A stretch of 64,000 nucleotides of DNA from Nocardia speluncae NBRC 108251 (GTDB lineage: Bacteria > Actinomycetota > Actinomycetes > Mycobacteriales > Mycobacteriaceae), in assembly GCF_001613245.1 (NCBI RefSeq), contig NZ_BDBZ01000001.1, forward strand, positions 62,001-126,000. Direction: 5' to 3'. Shown here one piece after another: positions 1 through 8,314 of the stretch. Positions within the stretch are counted from its first letter, which is position 1; each line of letters opens with the position of its first letter. Made by a program: the position numbers and the translations under genes. The notes under the pieces were generated by a model, which saw nothing but the letters and a program-made list of their open reading frames with translations, had not been told where the DNA came from and ran no database searches.

Positions 1-1
1 C

Positions 2-409
2 GGAATCGCCGCGGTCGCGGTCGGGCTGGCGCAATCGGCGCTCGACGAGGCCGTGGCGTACGCGCAGGAACGGACGGCATTCGGTCGCAAGATCATCGAC
101 CATCAAGGGCTGGGTTTCCTGCTGGCCGATATGGCCGCCGCGGTGGATTCGGCCCGCGCCACCTATATCGACGCCGCGCGGCGACGGGACGCGGGATTGC
201 CGTACTCCCGCAACGCGTCGGTGGCCAAACTGGTCGCCACCGACGCCGCGATGAAGGTCACCACCGACGCCGTGCAGGTACTCGGCGGCTACGGCTACAC
301 CCGCGATTTCCGGGTCGAGCGCTATATGAGGGAAGCCAAGATTACCCAGATCTTCGAGGGCACCAACCAGATCCAGCGCCTGGTCATCAGCCGCCACCTC
401 GCCGGCTGA
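2..409 (+). CDS. Acyl-CoA dehydrogenase, C-terminal part (cut by window start)
   Basis: The reading frame is open to the left edge, so only the C-terminal 135 residues of an FAD-dependent acyl-CoA dehydrogenase are visible. They form the all-alpha C-terminal domain: the stretch around RTAFGRKI is the usual start of this domain's second half, and the end carries QIFEGTNQIQR, whose glutamate is the catalytic base position of the MCAD/SCAD type. A methionine at position 53 is internal and is not the start. It converges with the VOC gene 21 bp downstream. The substrate cannot be told from this fragment. Confidence 0.93.
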   Translation, partial: GIAAVAVGLAQSALDEAVAYAQERTAFGRKIIDHQGLGFLLADMAAAVDSARATYIDAARRRDAGLPYSRNASVAKLVATDAAMKVTTDAVQVLGGYGYTRDFRVERYMREAKITQIFEGTNQIQRLVISRHLAG

Positions 410-430
410 CCGGACCGCCGCTGCCCGGAT

Positions 431-763
431 TCACACCGTGGGTGTGCCGACGCGGATCCGGTTTCCATCGGGGTCGCACAGCTCGATTTCCCGTGCCCAC
501 GGCGCCTCTTCGGCTCGGATGCCGAACTCCGTCGCGATGGTATCGATATCGCGAACCCGGAGGTAGACCAGTGTATCGGGGCGGGCGTCACCCGTGTGCT
601 CCGAGAGGAACAACCGCACGCTGCCCCGTGCGATCTCGACGAACGCCGGAAGCTCCGGTGCGAAGCGGTGCTCCCACACCGCGGCGAAACCGAGTCGCTC
701 GTACCACTCGACTGCCGCGGCAGCATCATCGACGTGGAGAATCGGAATGACTTCTTCGTCCAT
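431..763 (-). CDS. VOC superfamily (glyoxalase/bleomycin-resistance-like) protein
   Basis: This 110-residue protein has the size and pattern of a single vicinal-oxygen-chelate domain: a beta-alpha-beta start with DDAAAAVEWYERLGF near residues 12-26, a central VRLFLSEH strand, and the C-terminal CDPDGNRIRVG strand that normally carries a metal ligand. Such proteins are small dioxygenases, isomerases or drug-binding proteins; which one this is cannot be decided. The ATG at 763 has no clear Shine-Dalgarno sequence. It is transcribed in the same direction as the SDR-MFS pair behind it and ends 21 bp from the convergent acyl-CoA dehydrogenase. Confidence 0.85.
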   Translation of the reverse strand: MDEEVIPILHVDDAAAAVEWYERLGFAAVWEHRFAPELPAFVEIARGSVRLFLSEHTGDARPDTLVYLRVRDIDTIATEFGIRAEEAPWAREIELCDPDGNRIRVGTPTV

Positions 764-793
764 GCGGCCATGGTCGCAGACCGGAGCGCGCCC

Positions 794-1540
794 TCATCGC
801 GCGCTCCACCCGCCGTCCATCGTGTAGGCGGCGCCGGTGACCATGCCTGCCTCCGGCGATGCCAGCCAGCACACCAGTGCGGCGACCTCGTCAGGTTCCA
901 CAAGGCGTTTCACAGCGCTTTCGGTGAGTAGAATCTTGTCCAGCACCTCCTGTTCGGGCACACCATGCGCCGCTGCCTGGTCCGTGATCTGCTTGTCCAC
1001 CAAAGGGGTTCGTACGTAACCCGGGTTCACGCAGTTGCTCGTCACGCCGTGCGGGCCGCTCTCGAGAGCGGTGACCTTCGACAACCCCTCCAGCCCGTGT
1101 TTGGCCGTTACGTACGCGGCCTTGTACGGCGAGGCGCGCAGACCGTGGACCGAGGAGATGTTGACGATTCGGCCCCAGCCCTGCTCGTACATATGCGGTA
1201 GTGCCGCACGCACGAGCAGGAACGGCGCCTCGACCATCAGTGTGAGCAGATCCCGGAAGCGCTGTGGTGCGAAGTCCTGGATCGGGCTGATGTGCTGCAC
1301 CCCGGCATTGTTCACCAGGATGTCGGTATCGAGGGTGAGGTCTTCCAAGGCTGTGACGTCGAGCAGGTTCACTGCCCACGCCGTGCCGCGGAGTTCCGTG
1401 GCGACGGCGGCCGCCCCGGCGGTATCGATATCGGCCACGGTGACTGTGGCGCCGCGCGCCGCGAGCGCCCGGGCGCAGGCCGCACCGATTCCGCTCGCGG
1501 CGCCGGTGACCAGGGCATTCCGTCCTGTGAGATCACTCAT
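794..1540 (-). CDS. 3-hydroxybutyrate dehydrogenase-like SDR
   Basis: A 248-residue classical short-chain dehydrogenase. The NAD-binding TGAASGIG is at residues 12-19, NNAG follows after about 75 residues, and the catalytic YVTAK lies after NISSVHG. The run NISSVHGLRASPYKAAY is typical of D-3-hydroxybutyrate dehydrogenases (BdhA type), so interconversion of 3-hydroxybutyrate and acetoacetate is likely. The start overlaps the stop of the upstream symporter gene by ATGA, so the two are translationally coupled. That pairing suggests the transporter brings in the substrate. The long open frame continuing upstream through the transporter gene is an antiparallel GC artefact. Confidence 0.88.
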   Translation of the reverse strand: MSDLTGRNALVTGAASGIGAACARALAARGATVTVADIDTAGAAAVATELRGTAWAVNLLDVTALEDLTLDTDILVNNAGVQHISPIQDFAPQRFRDLLTLMVEAPFLLVRAALPHMYEQGWGRIVNISSVHGLRASPYKAAYVTAKHGLEGLSKVTALESGPHGVTSNCVNPGYVRTPLVDKQITDQAAAHGVPEQEVLDKILLTESAVKRLVEPDEVAALVCWLASPEAGMVTGAAYTMDGGWSAR

Positions 1541-2919
1541 CGCGCAGGAATTTCGGCCGGGGCCAGGCTTTCGGCATCGGCGCGATCGAGGCTCTCCAGG
1601 GCCAGCCCCTTCGTTTCCCGCGCGGCCAGGGCCGCGATCGCGCTGACCGCAGCCGCACCCGCCAGATACCAGGCGATCGGCACCGCGGATCCGTAGACGT
1701 CCAGCAGCCGGACGGCGATGATCGGCGCCAGCGACCCGGCCACGATCGACGTGACCTGATACCCCAGGGACACACCGGAATAGCGCATGCGGGTCGGGAA
1801 CATCTCGGCCATGAGCGCGGGCTGCCCGGCATACATGAGGGCATGGAAGACCAGGCCGATGATGATGGCGGAGAGGATGATCAGGTTGTTTCCACTGTCC
1901 ATCATCGGGAAGGCGAAGAACCCCCAGGTGCCCGCCGTCACCGCGCCGACCAGATAGACCGGTCGCCGGCCGTAGCGGTCGGACAGATTGCCCACCAGCG
2001 GAATCACCACGAAATGCACCGCGTGCGCGGCGAGTAGCCACCACAGGATCACCGACGTATCGGCTCCCACTTCCACCTTCAAATAGGTGATGGTGAACGT
2101 GACCACCAGGTAGTACATGATGTTCTCGCCGAACCGCAGGCCCATGGCGGTGAACACGCCGCGCGGGTATCGGCGCAGCACCTCGACGACGCTGAGCGAT
2201 CCGGCCGCGATTTCCTCGGCCTCCTGCTGTGCCGCGAGGAAGATCGGCGCGTCGGTGATCTTGGTGCGGATGTAGTAGCCGATCAGTACGACCACCGCCG
2301 ACAACCAGAACGCGACCCGCCAGCCCCAGCCGAGGAACGCCTCGTCGGACAGTGTTGTCGTCAGCACCAGCAGCACCACCGTGGCCAGCAGATTGCCCGC
2401 GGGCACGCCCGCCTGCGGCCAGCTCGCCCAGAATCCGCGGCTGCGGCTGGGGCTGTGCTCGGCGACCAGCAGTACCGCACCGCCCCATTCGCCGCCCACC
2501 GCGAAACCTTGGATGAATCGCAGGGTCACCAGCAGGGCCGGTGCCCAGTAACCGATCTGCCCGAAGGTCGGCAGGCAGCCCATCAGGAAGGTCGCGGCGC
2601 CGACGAGGACGAGGCTGAACTGGAGTAGCTTTTTGCGACCGTACTTGTCGCCGTAGTGCCCGAAGACCACACCGCCGAGCGGGCGCGCCACGAACCCGAC
2701 GGCGTAGGTGACGAACGCGGCGAGGATCGCGTCCAGATCGCTGGTGCTCTCGGCGAAGAACACCTTGCTGAACACCAGCGTGGCGGCAGTGCCGTAGAGG
2801 AAGAACTCGTACCACTCCACGACCGTGCCCGCCATCGACGCGGCAACCACGCGCCGCAGGCCGCCGGGATCGGTGTTCTTCGCGTCGACCGCGTCGGGTC
2901 CGGGGCTGTGCTCCCGCAT
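1537..2919 (-). CDS. MHS-family MFS transporter (metabolite:H+ symporter)
   Basis: This 460-residue membrane protein has the 12-helix major-facilitator layout and the features of the MHS branch (shikimate, proline/betaine, ketoglutarate symporters): GTVVEWYEFFLYG in the first helix and GHYGDKYGRKK between helices 2 and 3. It probably imports a small organic acid with protons. I chose the ATG at 2919 because GGAG lies seven bases upstream; a longer frame to 3027 has no such site and would add an unlikely N-terminus. It is the first gene of a two-gene operon with the hydroxybutyrate-dehydrogenase-like SDR and diverges from a LysR regulator. Confidence 0.92.
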   Translation of the reverse strand: MREHSPGPDAVDAKNTDPGGLRRVVAASMAGTVVEWYEFFLYGTAATLVFSKVFFAESTSDLDAILAAFVTYAVGFVARPLGGVVFGHYGDKYGRKKLLQFSLVLVGAATFLMGCLPTFGQIGYWAPALLVTLRFIQGFAVGGEWGGAVLLVAEHSPSRSRGFWASWPQAGVPAGNLLATVVLLVLTTTLSDEAFLGWGWRVAFWLSAVVVLIGYYIRTKITDAPIFLAAQQEAEEIAAGSLSVVEVLRRYPRGVFTAMGLRFGENIMYYLVVTFTITYLKVEVGADTSVILWWLLAAHAVHFVVIPLVGNLSDRYGRRPVYLVGAVTAGTWGFFAFPMMDSGNNLIILSAIIIGLVFHALMYAGQPALMAEMFPTRMRYSGVSLGYQVTSIVAGSLAPIIAVRLLDVYGSAVPIAWYLAGAAAVSAIAALAARETKGLALESLDRADAESLAPAEIPAR

Positions 2920-3058
2920 GGCAGTGCTCCTTCGCGCCGGAGGCCGCACCCTCACTCGATGTGACGGCCCCCACAGTATTCGGCTGCACTGAGTATTGGT
3001 GCAGACGATTTGTCTCGCAATGACCATTTATGCAGCACCGTTGTGCAAGAGTGCAGAT

Positions 3059-3973
3059 ATGGGCATGTCCGTCTCCGGCCGCCCCAGCGCCGACGACCTT
3101 CTCGTATTGCTCGCGGTCGGCCGTACCGGTCGATTCGTGACCGCGGCGGACGAACTGGGCATCAACCACACCACCATCTCCCGGCGTATCGCAGCGCTGG
3201 AGCAGACGCTGGGCGGCCGGGTACTCACTCGCGTTACCGGCGGCTGGGAACTGACCGAACTCGGTCGCGAGGCGCTGGCCGCGGCCGAGGCGGTGGAATC
3301 TGCGGTGAAATCACTGGCCGCTGGTGCGGACGGGAACCGGGTGCTCGAAGGGGTGGTCCGGATGTCGGCGACCGACGGTTTCAGCGCCTATATCGCCGCG
3401 CCCGCCGCTGCCCGGGTGCGGCGCCATCATCCGGATATCGCGGTCGAGATCGTCGCGACCACCCGGCGGGCGTCGCGCCGGCGTTCCGGGGTGGACCTCG
3501 AAATCGTCGTGGGGGAACCGCAGGTGCGCCGCGCCACCGCTACCCACCTTGCCGACTACCGGCTGGGCCTCTACGGCTCCCGCGAATACCTTCGCGACAA
3601 CCCGGCTCCCGCGACGATCGACGATCTGGCCCTGCACCCGCTGGTGTACTTCATAGATTCCATGCTCCAGGTCGACGACCTGGACCTGGCCTCCGGTGTC
3701 GTTCCCGCCATGCGCGAATCCGTCACCTCCACCAACGTTTTCGTGCACGTCGAAGCGACCCGCGCCGCGGCCGGCCTGGGCCTGCTGCCCTGTTTCATGG
3801 CCGACCGCCACCCGGACCTGGTGCGCGTCCTACCGGATTCGGTGGCGGTAACCCTCGGCTACTGGCTGGTCGCCCGAGCCGAGACCCTGCGCCGCCCGGA
3901 AGTCGCCGCGGTAGTGGCCGCGATCCGGTCGATGATCGACGACCACCGTGACATCCTCGCGGGCCGGGGATGA
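3059..3973 (+). CDS. LysR-family transcriptional regulator
   Basis: A 304-residue LysR-type regulator. The N-terminal winged helix-turn-helix shows ELGINHTTISRRIAALEQTLG, followed by a periplasmic-binding-like effector domain from about residue 90. It is divergent from the MHS symporter-SDR operon across a 139-bp gap, the classic layout for a LysR activator of its neighbour. That gap contains several TGCA-containing imperfect repeats, for example around 2998 and 3030-3055, that could be its binding site, but no clean T-N11-A site could be fixed. The ATG at 3059 was preferred; 3065 is also possible. Confidence 0.9.
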   Translation: MGMSVSGRPSADDLLVLLAVGRTGRFVTAADELGINHTTISRRIAALEQTLGGRVLTRVTGGWELTELGREALAAAEAVESAVKSLAAGADGNRVLEGVVRMSATDGFSAYIAAPAAARVRRHHPDIAVEIVATTRRASRRRSGVDLEIVVGEPQVRRATATHLADYRLGLYGSREYLRDNPAPATIDDLALHPLVYFIDSMLQVDDLDLASGVVPAMRESVTSTNVFVHVEATRAAAGLGLLPCFMADRHPDLVRVLPDSVAVTLGYWLVARAETLRRPEVAAVVAAIRSMIDDHRDILAGRG

Positions 3974-3987
3974 GCGCGCGGCCGGAA

Positions 3988-5151
3988 TCAGTCCACACGA
4001 CTTCCGCCTCGTGGTGGTGCCGAGACCGGATCCGATCGGCTGCACGGTGCCCGGAGTAACCGAGTGTGCAGCGCCAGATACAGCAGCGCCGCGTCCGCGG
4101 GCGAGGCGAATGTTTTTCCGGTGAGTCGTTCTATTCGCTCGAGACGGTGCCGGACTGTATTGCGGTGCAGATGCAGACGCTTTCCCACCGCGGTGCTGGA
4201 GCCGCCGAGGTCGTACCAGGCCAGGGCGGTGTCGATGAGCAGCCGGGAGTCCTCGCGATCGAGTCGATCGAAGGCGGCGAGCAACTCAGCGAATACATCC
4301 GCCGCCAGCTCCGGGTTCGCGGCGATCAGGGCGCGTTCCGGCGCGGAGGCGTAGGTGTGGACTCCGGTCTCGGCCGGACCTGCGCATCGGAGTGCGAAAC
4401 GGGCCTCGTCGAGTGCGGTGGGCGCGTCGGCGAGGTCGGTGAAGGGCCGGCTGGCCCCGGCTCGCGCCCGCACTGTCCGGAGCGCTCGCTCGAGTGTGGC
4501 CGGTGAGCCGGCGGCGACCAGAGTGACCAGTTCATCGCCGAATACGGTCGACGCGGTGACGACTCCGGTCGCGTCGAGGTGAACATCGCCGACCAGGACC
4601 ACCGAAACGGCTCGGGTGGACAGACCCATCCGGCGGCCGAGTTCGGCGCGCTGTCCCGGTGGTAGACCGGGGTCGAGCAGCGCCCGCAGCATGCCCTGGC
4701 CCGGTTGTGCGGTCCCGGCCGCGACCACGCGCCGGTAGGCGTCGGCGGCCGCCACCGAATAGTTGTCGACGGTGGCCCATACCAGGGTGGACAGCCGGGG
4801 GAGTGTCGCACGATCGCCGTCCCCGGCGGATTCGACGATGATCTCCCAGAACACCAACCCGGCGACACGGAAAGCGTGCAGCAGGCTTTCCAGCGGAATA
4901 CCGCGCTCGGCCTTGAGCCGCCCGGCTCGCCGAGCGGGCTCGCGGGAATACGGGACCTCCGCAAGCGCGTCCAGCCATGCCGCGCAACAGTCGGCGACCA
5001 ACGCGACCAGCTCGTCGTGGCCGAGTACGGGGGTGCCGTAGTCGATATCGTCGTGCTCGATCCGGGCGGTCACCCGCTGGGTGATCGCCGTCGAATCGGC
5101 GTGGAGATCACGCAGGAGGCGCGACTTCTCGAACTGTGTGTCCTGGCTCAC
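3988..5151 (-). CDS. PucR/CdaR-family transcriptional regulator
   Basis: A 387-residue protein ending in the PucR-type C-terminal helix-turn-helix (LHLHRNTVRHRLERIERLTG, about residues 335-354), preceded by a GGDEF-like sensory region and an N-terminal domain with RRAGRLKAERGIPLESLLHAFR. Regulators of this class often control catabolism of amino acids, purines or alcohols. It converges on the LysR gene with only 14 bp between stops and diverges from the SnoaL-like gene, its most likely direct neighbour target. The effector is unknown. The tail beyond the HTH (SDPVSAPPRGGSRVD) is low-complexity. Confidence 0.9.
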   Translation of the reverse strand: MSQDTQFEKSRLLRDLHADSTAITQRVTARIEHDDIDYGTPVLGHDELVALVADCCAAWLDALAEVPYSREPARRAGRLKAERGIPLESLLHAFRVAGLVFWEIIVESAGDGDRATLPRLSTLVWATVDNYSVAAADAYRRVVAAGTAQPGQGMLRALLDPGLPPGQRAELGRRMGLSTRAVSVVLVGDVHLDATGVVTASTVFGDELVTLVAAGSPATLERALRTVRARAGASRPFTDLADAPTALDEARFALRCAGPAETGVHTYASAPERALIAANPELAADVFAELLAAFDRLDREDSRLLIDTALAWYDLGGSSTAVGKRLHLHRNTVRHRLERIERLTGKTFASPADAALLYLALHTRLLRAPCSRSDPVSAPPRGGSRVD

Positions 5152-5301
5152 TACTTCTCAAGGTAGTGCCGGCAGTGCGTGTGCACAACGGAGCCGGTCG
5201 AAGTGGGGGCTGGCGCCCCTCGCCGCACCGACCGGTATCCCCCGATACTGGGCATCCAGTGCCGCTGCCACCGCGGCCACCGACCGATCGGAGTTACCGC
5301 C

Positions 5302-5679
5302 GTGACCACAGCAACCCGCGAACTGTTCGAGCGTTACCACGCCTGCTGGGCCGACCGCGATCCCGATCGGATCGTCGCACTCCACACCGCCGATTCCGTG
5401 TTCCACCTGCATTCGGGCCAGGAACCCGCCCGGGGCCGGGCCGCCATCCGCGGGGCGGCGGCGGGGACCTTCGCCCTGGTCCCGGACCTGACCTTCCGTG
5501 AGCTCTCACTCCGCGTCGGCGAGGATTTCTGGGTGGTGCGGTGGCAGTTGACCGGTACCTCCGCCACCGGCCGCGACGTATGCGTCGACCTCGCGGATTT
5601 CGTGCTGGTCGAGGACGGCGCGGTCAAGGAGAAGCATTCCTACGTCGACGGTGTCGCCATGCAGGCAGCTCTGGGGTGA
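5302..5679 (+). CDS. SnoaL-like / NTF2-fold protein
   Basis: A 125-residue single-domain protein with the cone-shaped alpha+beta pattern of the SnoaL/NTF2 superfamily: the helix ELFERYHACWADRDPDRI, then the strand VALHTADSVFHL, then curved strands to residue 120. Members are polyketide cyclases, ketosteroid-isomerase relatives or ligand-binding proteins; no activity can be assigned. The GTG at 5302 is chosen because GGAG lies eight bases upstream; longer alternatives from 5179 lack support. It is divergent from the PucR regulator and its stop is 17 bp from the convergent EthD-like gene. Confidence 0.82.
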   Translation: MTTATRELFERYHACWADRDPDRIVALHTADSVFHLHSGQEPARGRAAIRGAAAGTFALVPDLTFRELSLRVGEDFWVVRWQLTGTSATGRDVCVDLADFVLVEDGAVKEKHSYVDGVAMQAALG

Positions 5680-5696
5680 CGTAGCCGGCGCCCGGG

Positions 5697-6377
5697 TCAG
5701 CTCCGGAGAGACCACTGGTATCGGCTGGTGGGTACCAGGTCCAAATCTTTATCGGCGCCGAATCGTGCCACGCTGTCCATGAGTTCGGTGATCCGGCGCC
5801 GGAGTTCGGCTTTGTCACCGCGGCTGCCGTAGAACGTGTGCGGGTCGGTCATCGCGCCCATGGGGAAATGTTCCTCGGCGATGGCCGCGATATCCGGTGC
5901 CGCGGGGGTGAGTCTTTCCTCGACGGTGTTCTGGATGTAGGCGACGGTGTTCTGGGTGCGGATGGCGATCGGGGTGTGCTGCACCTGCCAGTACTGCAGG
6001 TATTCCGCTCGGGGCATAGACGTGGGTCTGCGCAGTAAGGCGATATTCGCCAGGGCGTCGCAGCGGGTACCGTCCGGAACAGGCGTCGGATCGAGGCGGA
6101 TGTTCTCGTGCACGCGATAGGCGTGGAGTGCCTGTTCTCCGGTGGTATCGGCCACCGCGGCGACGATCGTGGCGGGGTCGCCGCCGGTCCATACCGAGAC
6201 GAGCGCGGTGATCGGTTCACCGGGGCCGAATCGCATCGATGTGGGCGCGACGTCGGCATCGTCGAGGTTCACCTGCACCGCGTTCGCGCCGGTGGTGGCC
6301 AGCGCTTCCCGGAATTCCGGTGCGCGGAGCCGGTCGCCGACACCTGCGCCGTGCAGGGCGAGGATCAGTTTCGCCAT
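5697..6377 (-). CDS. EthD-domain protein
   Basis: A 226-residue protein with a ferredoxin-like alpha+beta EthD-type domain in its second half (residues about 110-215). The hallmark is LLRRPTSMPRAEYLQYWQ followed by HTPIA, which matches the RKPGMSREEFxxYW...H pattern of the family. EthD-domain proteins form dimeric barrels and occur next to oxygenases or P450s. The start codon at 6377 is only 11 bp from a KstR-like box and has no Shine-Dalgarno sequence, so a very short leader is likely. It is divergent from the LLM flavin oxidoreductase and probably shares its control. A role in steroid degradation is inferred from that box. Confidence 0.82.
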   Translation of the reverse strand: MAKLILALHGAGVGDRLRAPEFREALATTGANAVQVNLDDADVAPTSMRFGPGEPITALVSVWTGGDPATIVAAVADTTGEQALHAYRVHENIRLDPTPVPDGTRCDALANIALLRRPTSMPRAEYLQYWQVQHTPIAIRTQNTVAYIQNTVEERLTPAAPDIAAIAEEHFPMGAMTDPHTFYGSRGDKAELRRRITELMDSVARFGADKDLDLVPTSRYQWSLRS

Positions 6378-6387
6378 GGCGAAAAAG

Positions 6388-6401
6388 TAGCACGTGTTCT
6401 A
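6388..6401. promoter_or_regulatory. KstR-like operator
   Basis: The 14 bases TAGCACGTGTTCTA match the KstR consensus TnnAACnnGTTnnA at every fixed position but one (C instead of the first A of AAC). KstR is the TetR-type repressor of the actinobacterial cholesterol regulon. The site lies in the 76-bp gap between the divergent EthD-like gene and the LLM oxidoreductase gene, where it could control both. The match is seen in sequence; function is inferred. Confidence 0.65.
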
Positions 6402-6453
6402 ATTTTGCCGAGACGAAACGGCCACCCGAAGCCGAATGCAGAAAGGCCGACCT

Positions 6454-7326
6454 ATGAGGTTCACCTACGCCGAGACCATGACCGACCCCACCTACTACGT
6501 GCCGCTGGCACAGGCGGCCGAGGCCGCCGGGTACACCTCGATGGTCCTCGCCGACAGCATCGCCTACCCCCGCGACTCCGATTCCACCTATCCCTACACC
6601 CCGGACGGCAGCCGGGAGTTCCTGGAGGACAAACCGTTCGTCGAAACCTTCGTCCTCGCCGCCGCGCTGGCTGCGGCGACCACCACCCTGCGGTTCACCC
6701 CCTTTGTGCTGAAGCTGCCGATCCGGCCGCCGGTGCTGGTCGCCAAACAAGCGGCATCGGTGGCTGCGCTCAGTGGTAACCGCCTCGGCCTGGGCGTCGG
6801 AATCAGTCCGTGGCCCGACGATTTCGAGATCTTCGATGTGCCGTTCGAGAAGCGTGGTAAGCGGATGGACGAATGCCTCGATATCGTCCGCGGCCTCACC
6901 ATAGGCGGCTACTTCGAATTCCACGGCGAGTTCTACGATCTGCCACCGATCAAGATCTCACCCGTGCCCACCGAACCGATCCCGCTGCTCATCGGCGGAC
7001 ACAGCCGTCCGGCGCTGCGCCGCGCCGCCCAGCGCGGTGACGGCTGGATGCACGCCGGCGGCGATCCGGCCGATCTCGACCGCCTGCTCGCCGAACTCAC
7101 CACCCTGCGCGCCGAATACGGTACCCGCGAGGATTTCGAAATCCATGTCATCTCGCTGGACGGCTTCACTGTCGACGGTGTGAAACGCCTCGAGGACAAG
7201 GGCGTCACCGATGTGATCGTCGGCTTCCGCGACCCCTACGGTCGCGAGCAGGACACCGAGAGCCTGGACACCAAGATCGCGAACCTGTCCCGTTTCGCCG
7301 AACATGTCATCGCCCGCACCCAGTGA
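6454..7326 (+). CDS. LLM-class (luciferase-like) flavin/F420-dependent oxidoreductase
   Basis: A 290-residue TIM-barrel protein of the luciferase-like monooxygenase family. It shows the early strand FTYAETMTDPTYYVPLA, the segment RFTPFVLKLPIRPPVLVAKQ, and LSGNRLGLGVGISPWPDDFE, a phosphate/cofactor-binding region common in F420- or FMN-dependent members. The ATG at 6454 follows AGAAAGG by eight bases and is preferred to an ATG at 6436. The gene lies 62 bp downstream of a KstR-like box and its stop overlaps a possible GTG of the next SDR, so the two probably form one transcript. Steroid or sterol side-chain oxidation is plausible but unproven. Confidence 0.87.
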   Translation: MRFTYAETMTDPTYYVPLAQAAEAAGYTSMVLADSIAYPRDSDSTYPYTPDGSREFLEDKPFVETFVLAAALAAATTTLRFTPFVLKLPIRPPVLVAKQAASVAALSGNRLGLGVGISPWPDDFEIFDVPFEKRGKRMDECLDIVRGLTIGGYFEFHGEFYDLPPIKISPVPTEPIPLLIGGHSRPALRRAAQRGDGWMHAGGDPADLDRLLAELTTLRAEYGTREDFEIHVISLDGFTVDGVKRLEDKGVTDVIVGFRDPYGREQDTESLDTKIANLSRFAEHVIARTQ

Positions 7327-7355
7327 GCGCCGAAAATCGAGCCGAGGAAGTCGAA

Positions 7356-8096
7356 ATGAGTAGTTTGGCGGGGAAAGTGGCGCTGGTGACCGGCGCCTCG
7401 TCCGGGCTCGGGGCGGCGGTCGCGCGACTGTTCGCCGGTCGCGGGGCGCAGGTATTCGGCGTGGCGCGGGACGAAACCCGGTTGGCCGAGGTGTTCGCGG
7501 AGGTGCCCGGTGGCCGATTCACCATTGGTGATATCGCCACCGCGCAGACGTGCCGGTCGGTGGTCGAGGACTGTGTCGGCGCGTTCGGGCGCCTGGACAT
7601 CCTGGTCAATGTCGCGGGCACGCACCGGATGCGCCACACCGGGGAAGTCACCGACGACGACTGGGAGCACGACCTCGCGGTGAACCTCAACGGCCCGTTC
7701 TACCTCTGCCGTGCCGCGCTCGGGCACCTGTTGGAGACCGGCGGCAATATCGTGAACGTCGCCTCCATCGCCGGAGTCGAAGGCCAGGCGTATTCGGCAG
7801 GTTACTGCGCCGCCAAACACGGTCTGGTCGGCCTGACCCGCGCCCTCGCGGTCGAGTTCACCGCAGACCGCCTCCGCGTGAACGCGGTCTGCCCCGGCGG
7901 CATGCTGACCCCGCAGGTCACCGGATTCACCCTGCCCGACGGTGCCGACCCGAACCTGGTGATGCGGGTCGCGTCCCCGCGGGGTATGAACCAGCCGGAG
8001 GAGGTCGCCTCGGTGATCGCGTTCCTGGCCAGTGACGACGCCTCCGCGGTCCACGGTGCCGTCTACCTCGCGGACAACGGCAAAACCGCAGGATAG
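7356..8096 (+). CDS. SDR family oxidoreductase
   Basis: A 246-residue classical SDR: TGASSGLG near residues 11-18, the NxAG motif in altered form as NVAGTH, catalytic serine in VASIAG, and YCAAK as the Tyr-Lys pair. The ATG at 7356 has GAGGAAG six bases upstream. A GTG at 7323 that overlaps the stop of the LLM gene would add 11 residues and is the alternative. It is the second gene of the putative KstR-controlled unit, so a hydroxysteroid or hydroxyacyl-CoA substrate is a fair guess. The ending is shorter than in most family members. Confidence 0.88.
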   Translation: MSSLAGKVALVTGASSGLGAAVARLFAGRGAQVFGVARDETRLAEVFAEVPGGRFTIGDIATAQTCRSVVEDCVGAFGRLDILVNVAGTHRMRHTGEVTDDDWEHDLAVNLNGPFYLCRAALGHLLETGGNIVNVASIAGVEGQAYSAGYCAAKHGLVGLTRALAVEFTADRLRVNAVCPGGMLTPQVTGFTLPDGADPNLVMRVASPRGMNQPEEVASVIAFLASDDASAVHGAVYLADNGKTAG

Positions 8097-8314
8097 CCCG
8101 AGTTAGCACATCGGATGGTCCAGGTCGCTGCGGTGGCTCGCGCCGGTATGCGGTGCCATCGGGATCCGGCGATGAACGATCACACCGGCCCCGTGGTTTC
8201 CGCTCACCGGGAACCGGGCGCCTGATCACCCGGTCAATGGGAAGACCGAGCTCGCCGGGAATCCGGTGGACCTAGCGTCGCCCGGATGAGTGCAGAATTC
8301 ACCGGAGGTGCCCG

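Noticed and set aside
794..3169. A single 791-residue minus-strand frame running through the MFS gene into the SDR gene
   Set aside because: Only the last 248 residues have SDR features. The rest is an arginine-rich out-of-frame reading of the symporter gene, which has its own ribosome site and motifs.
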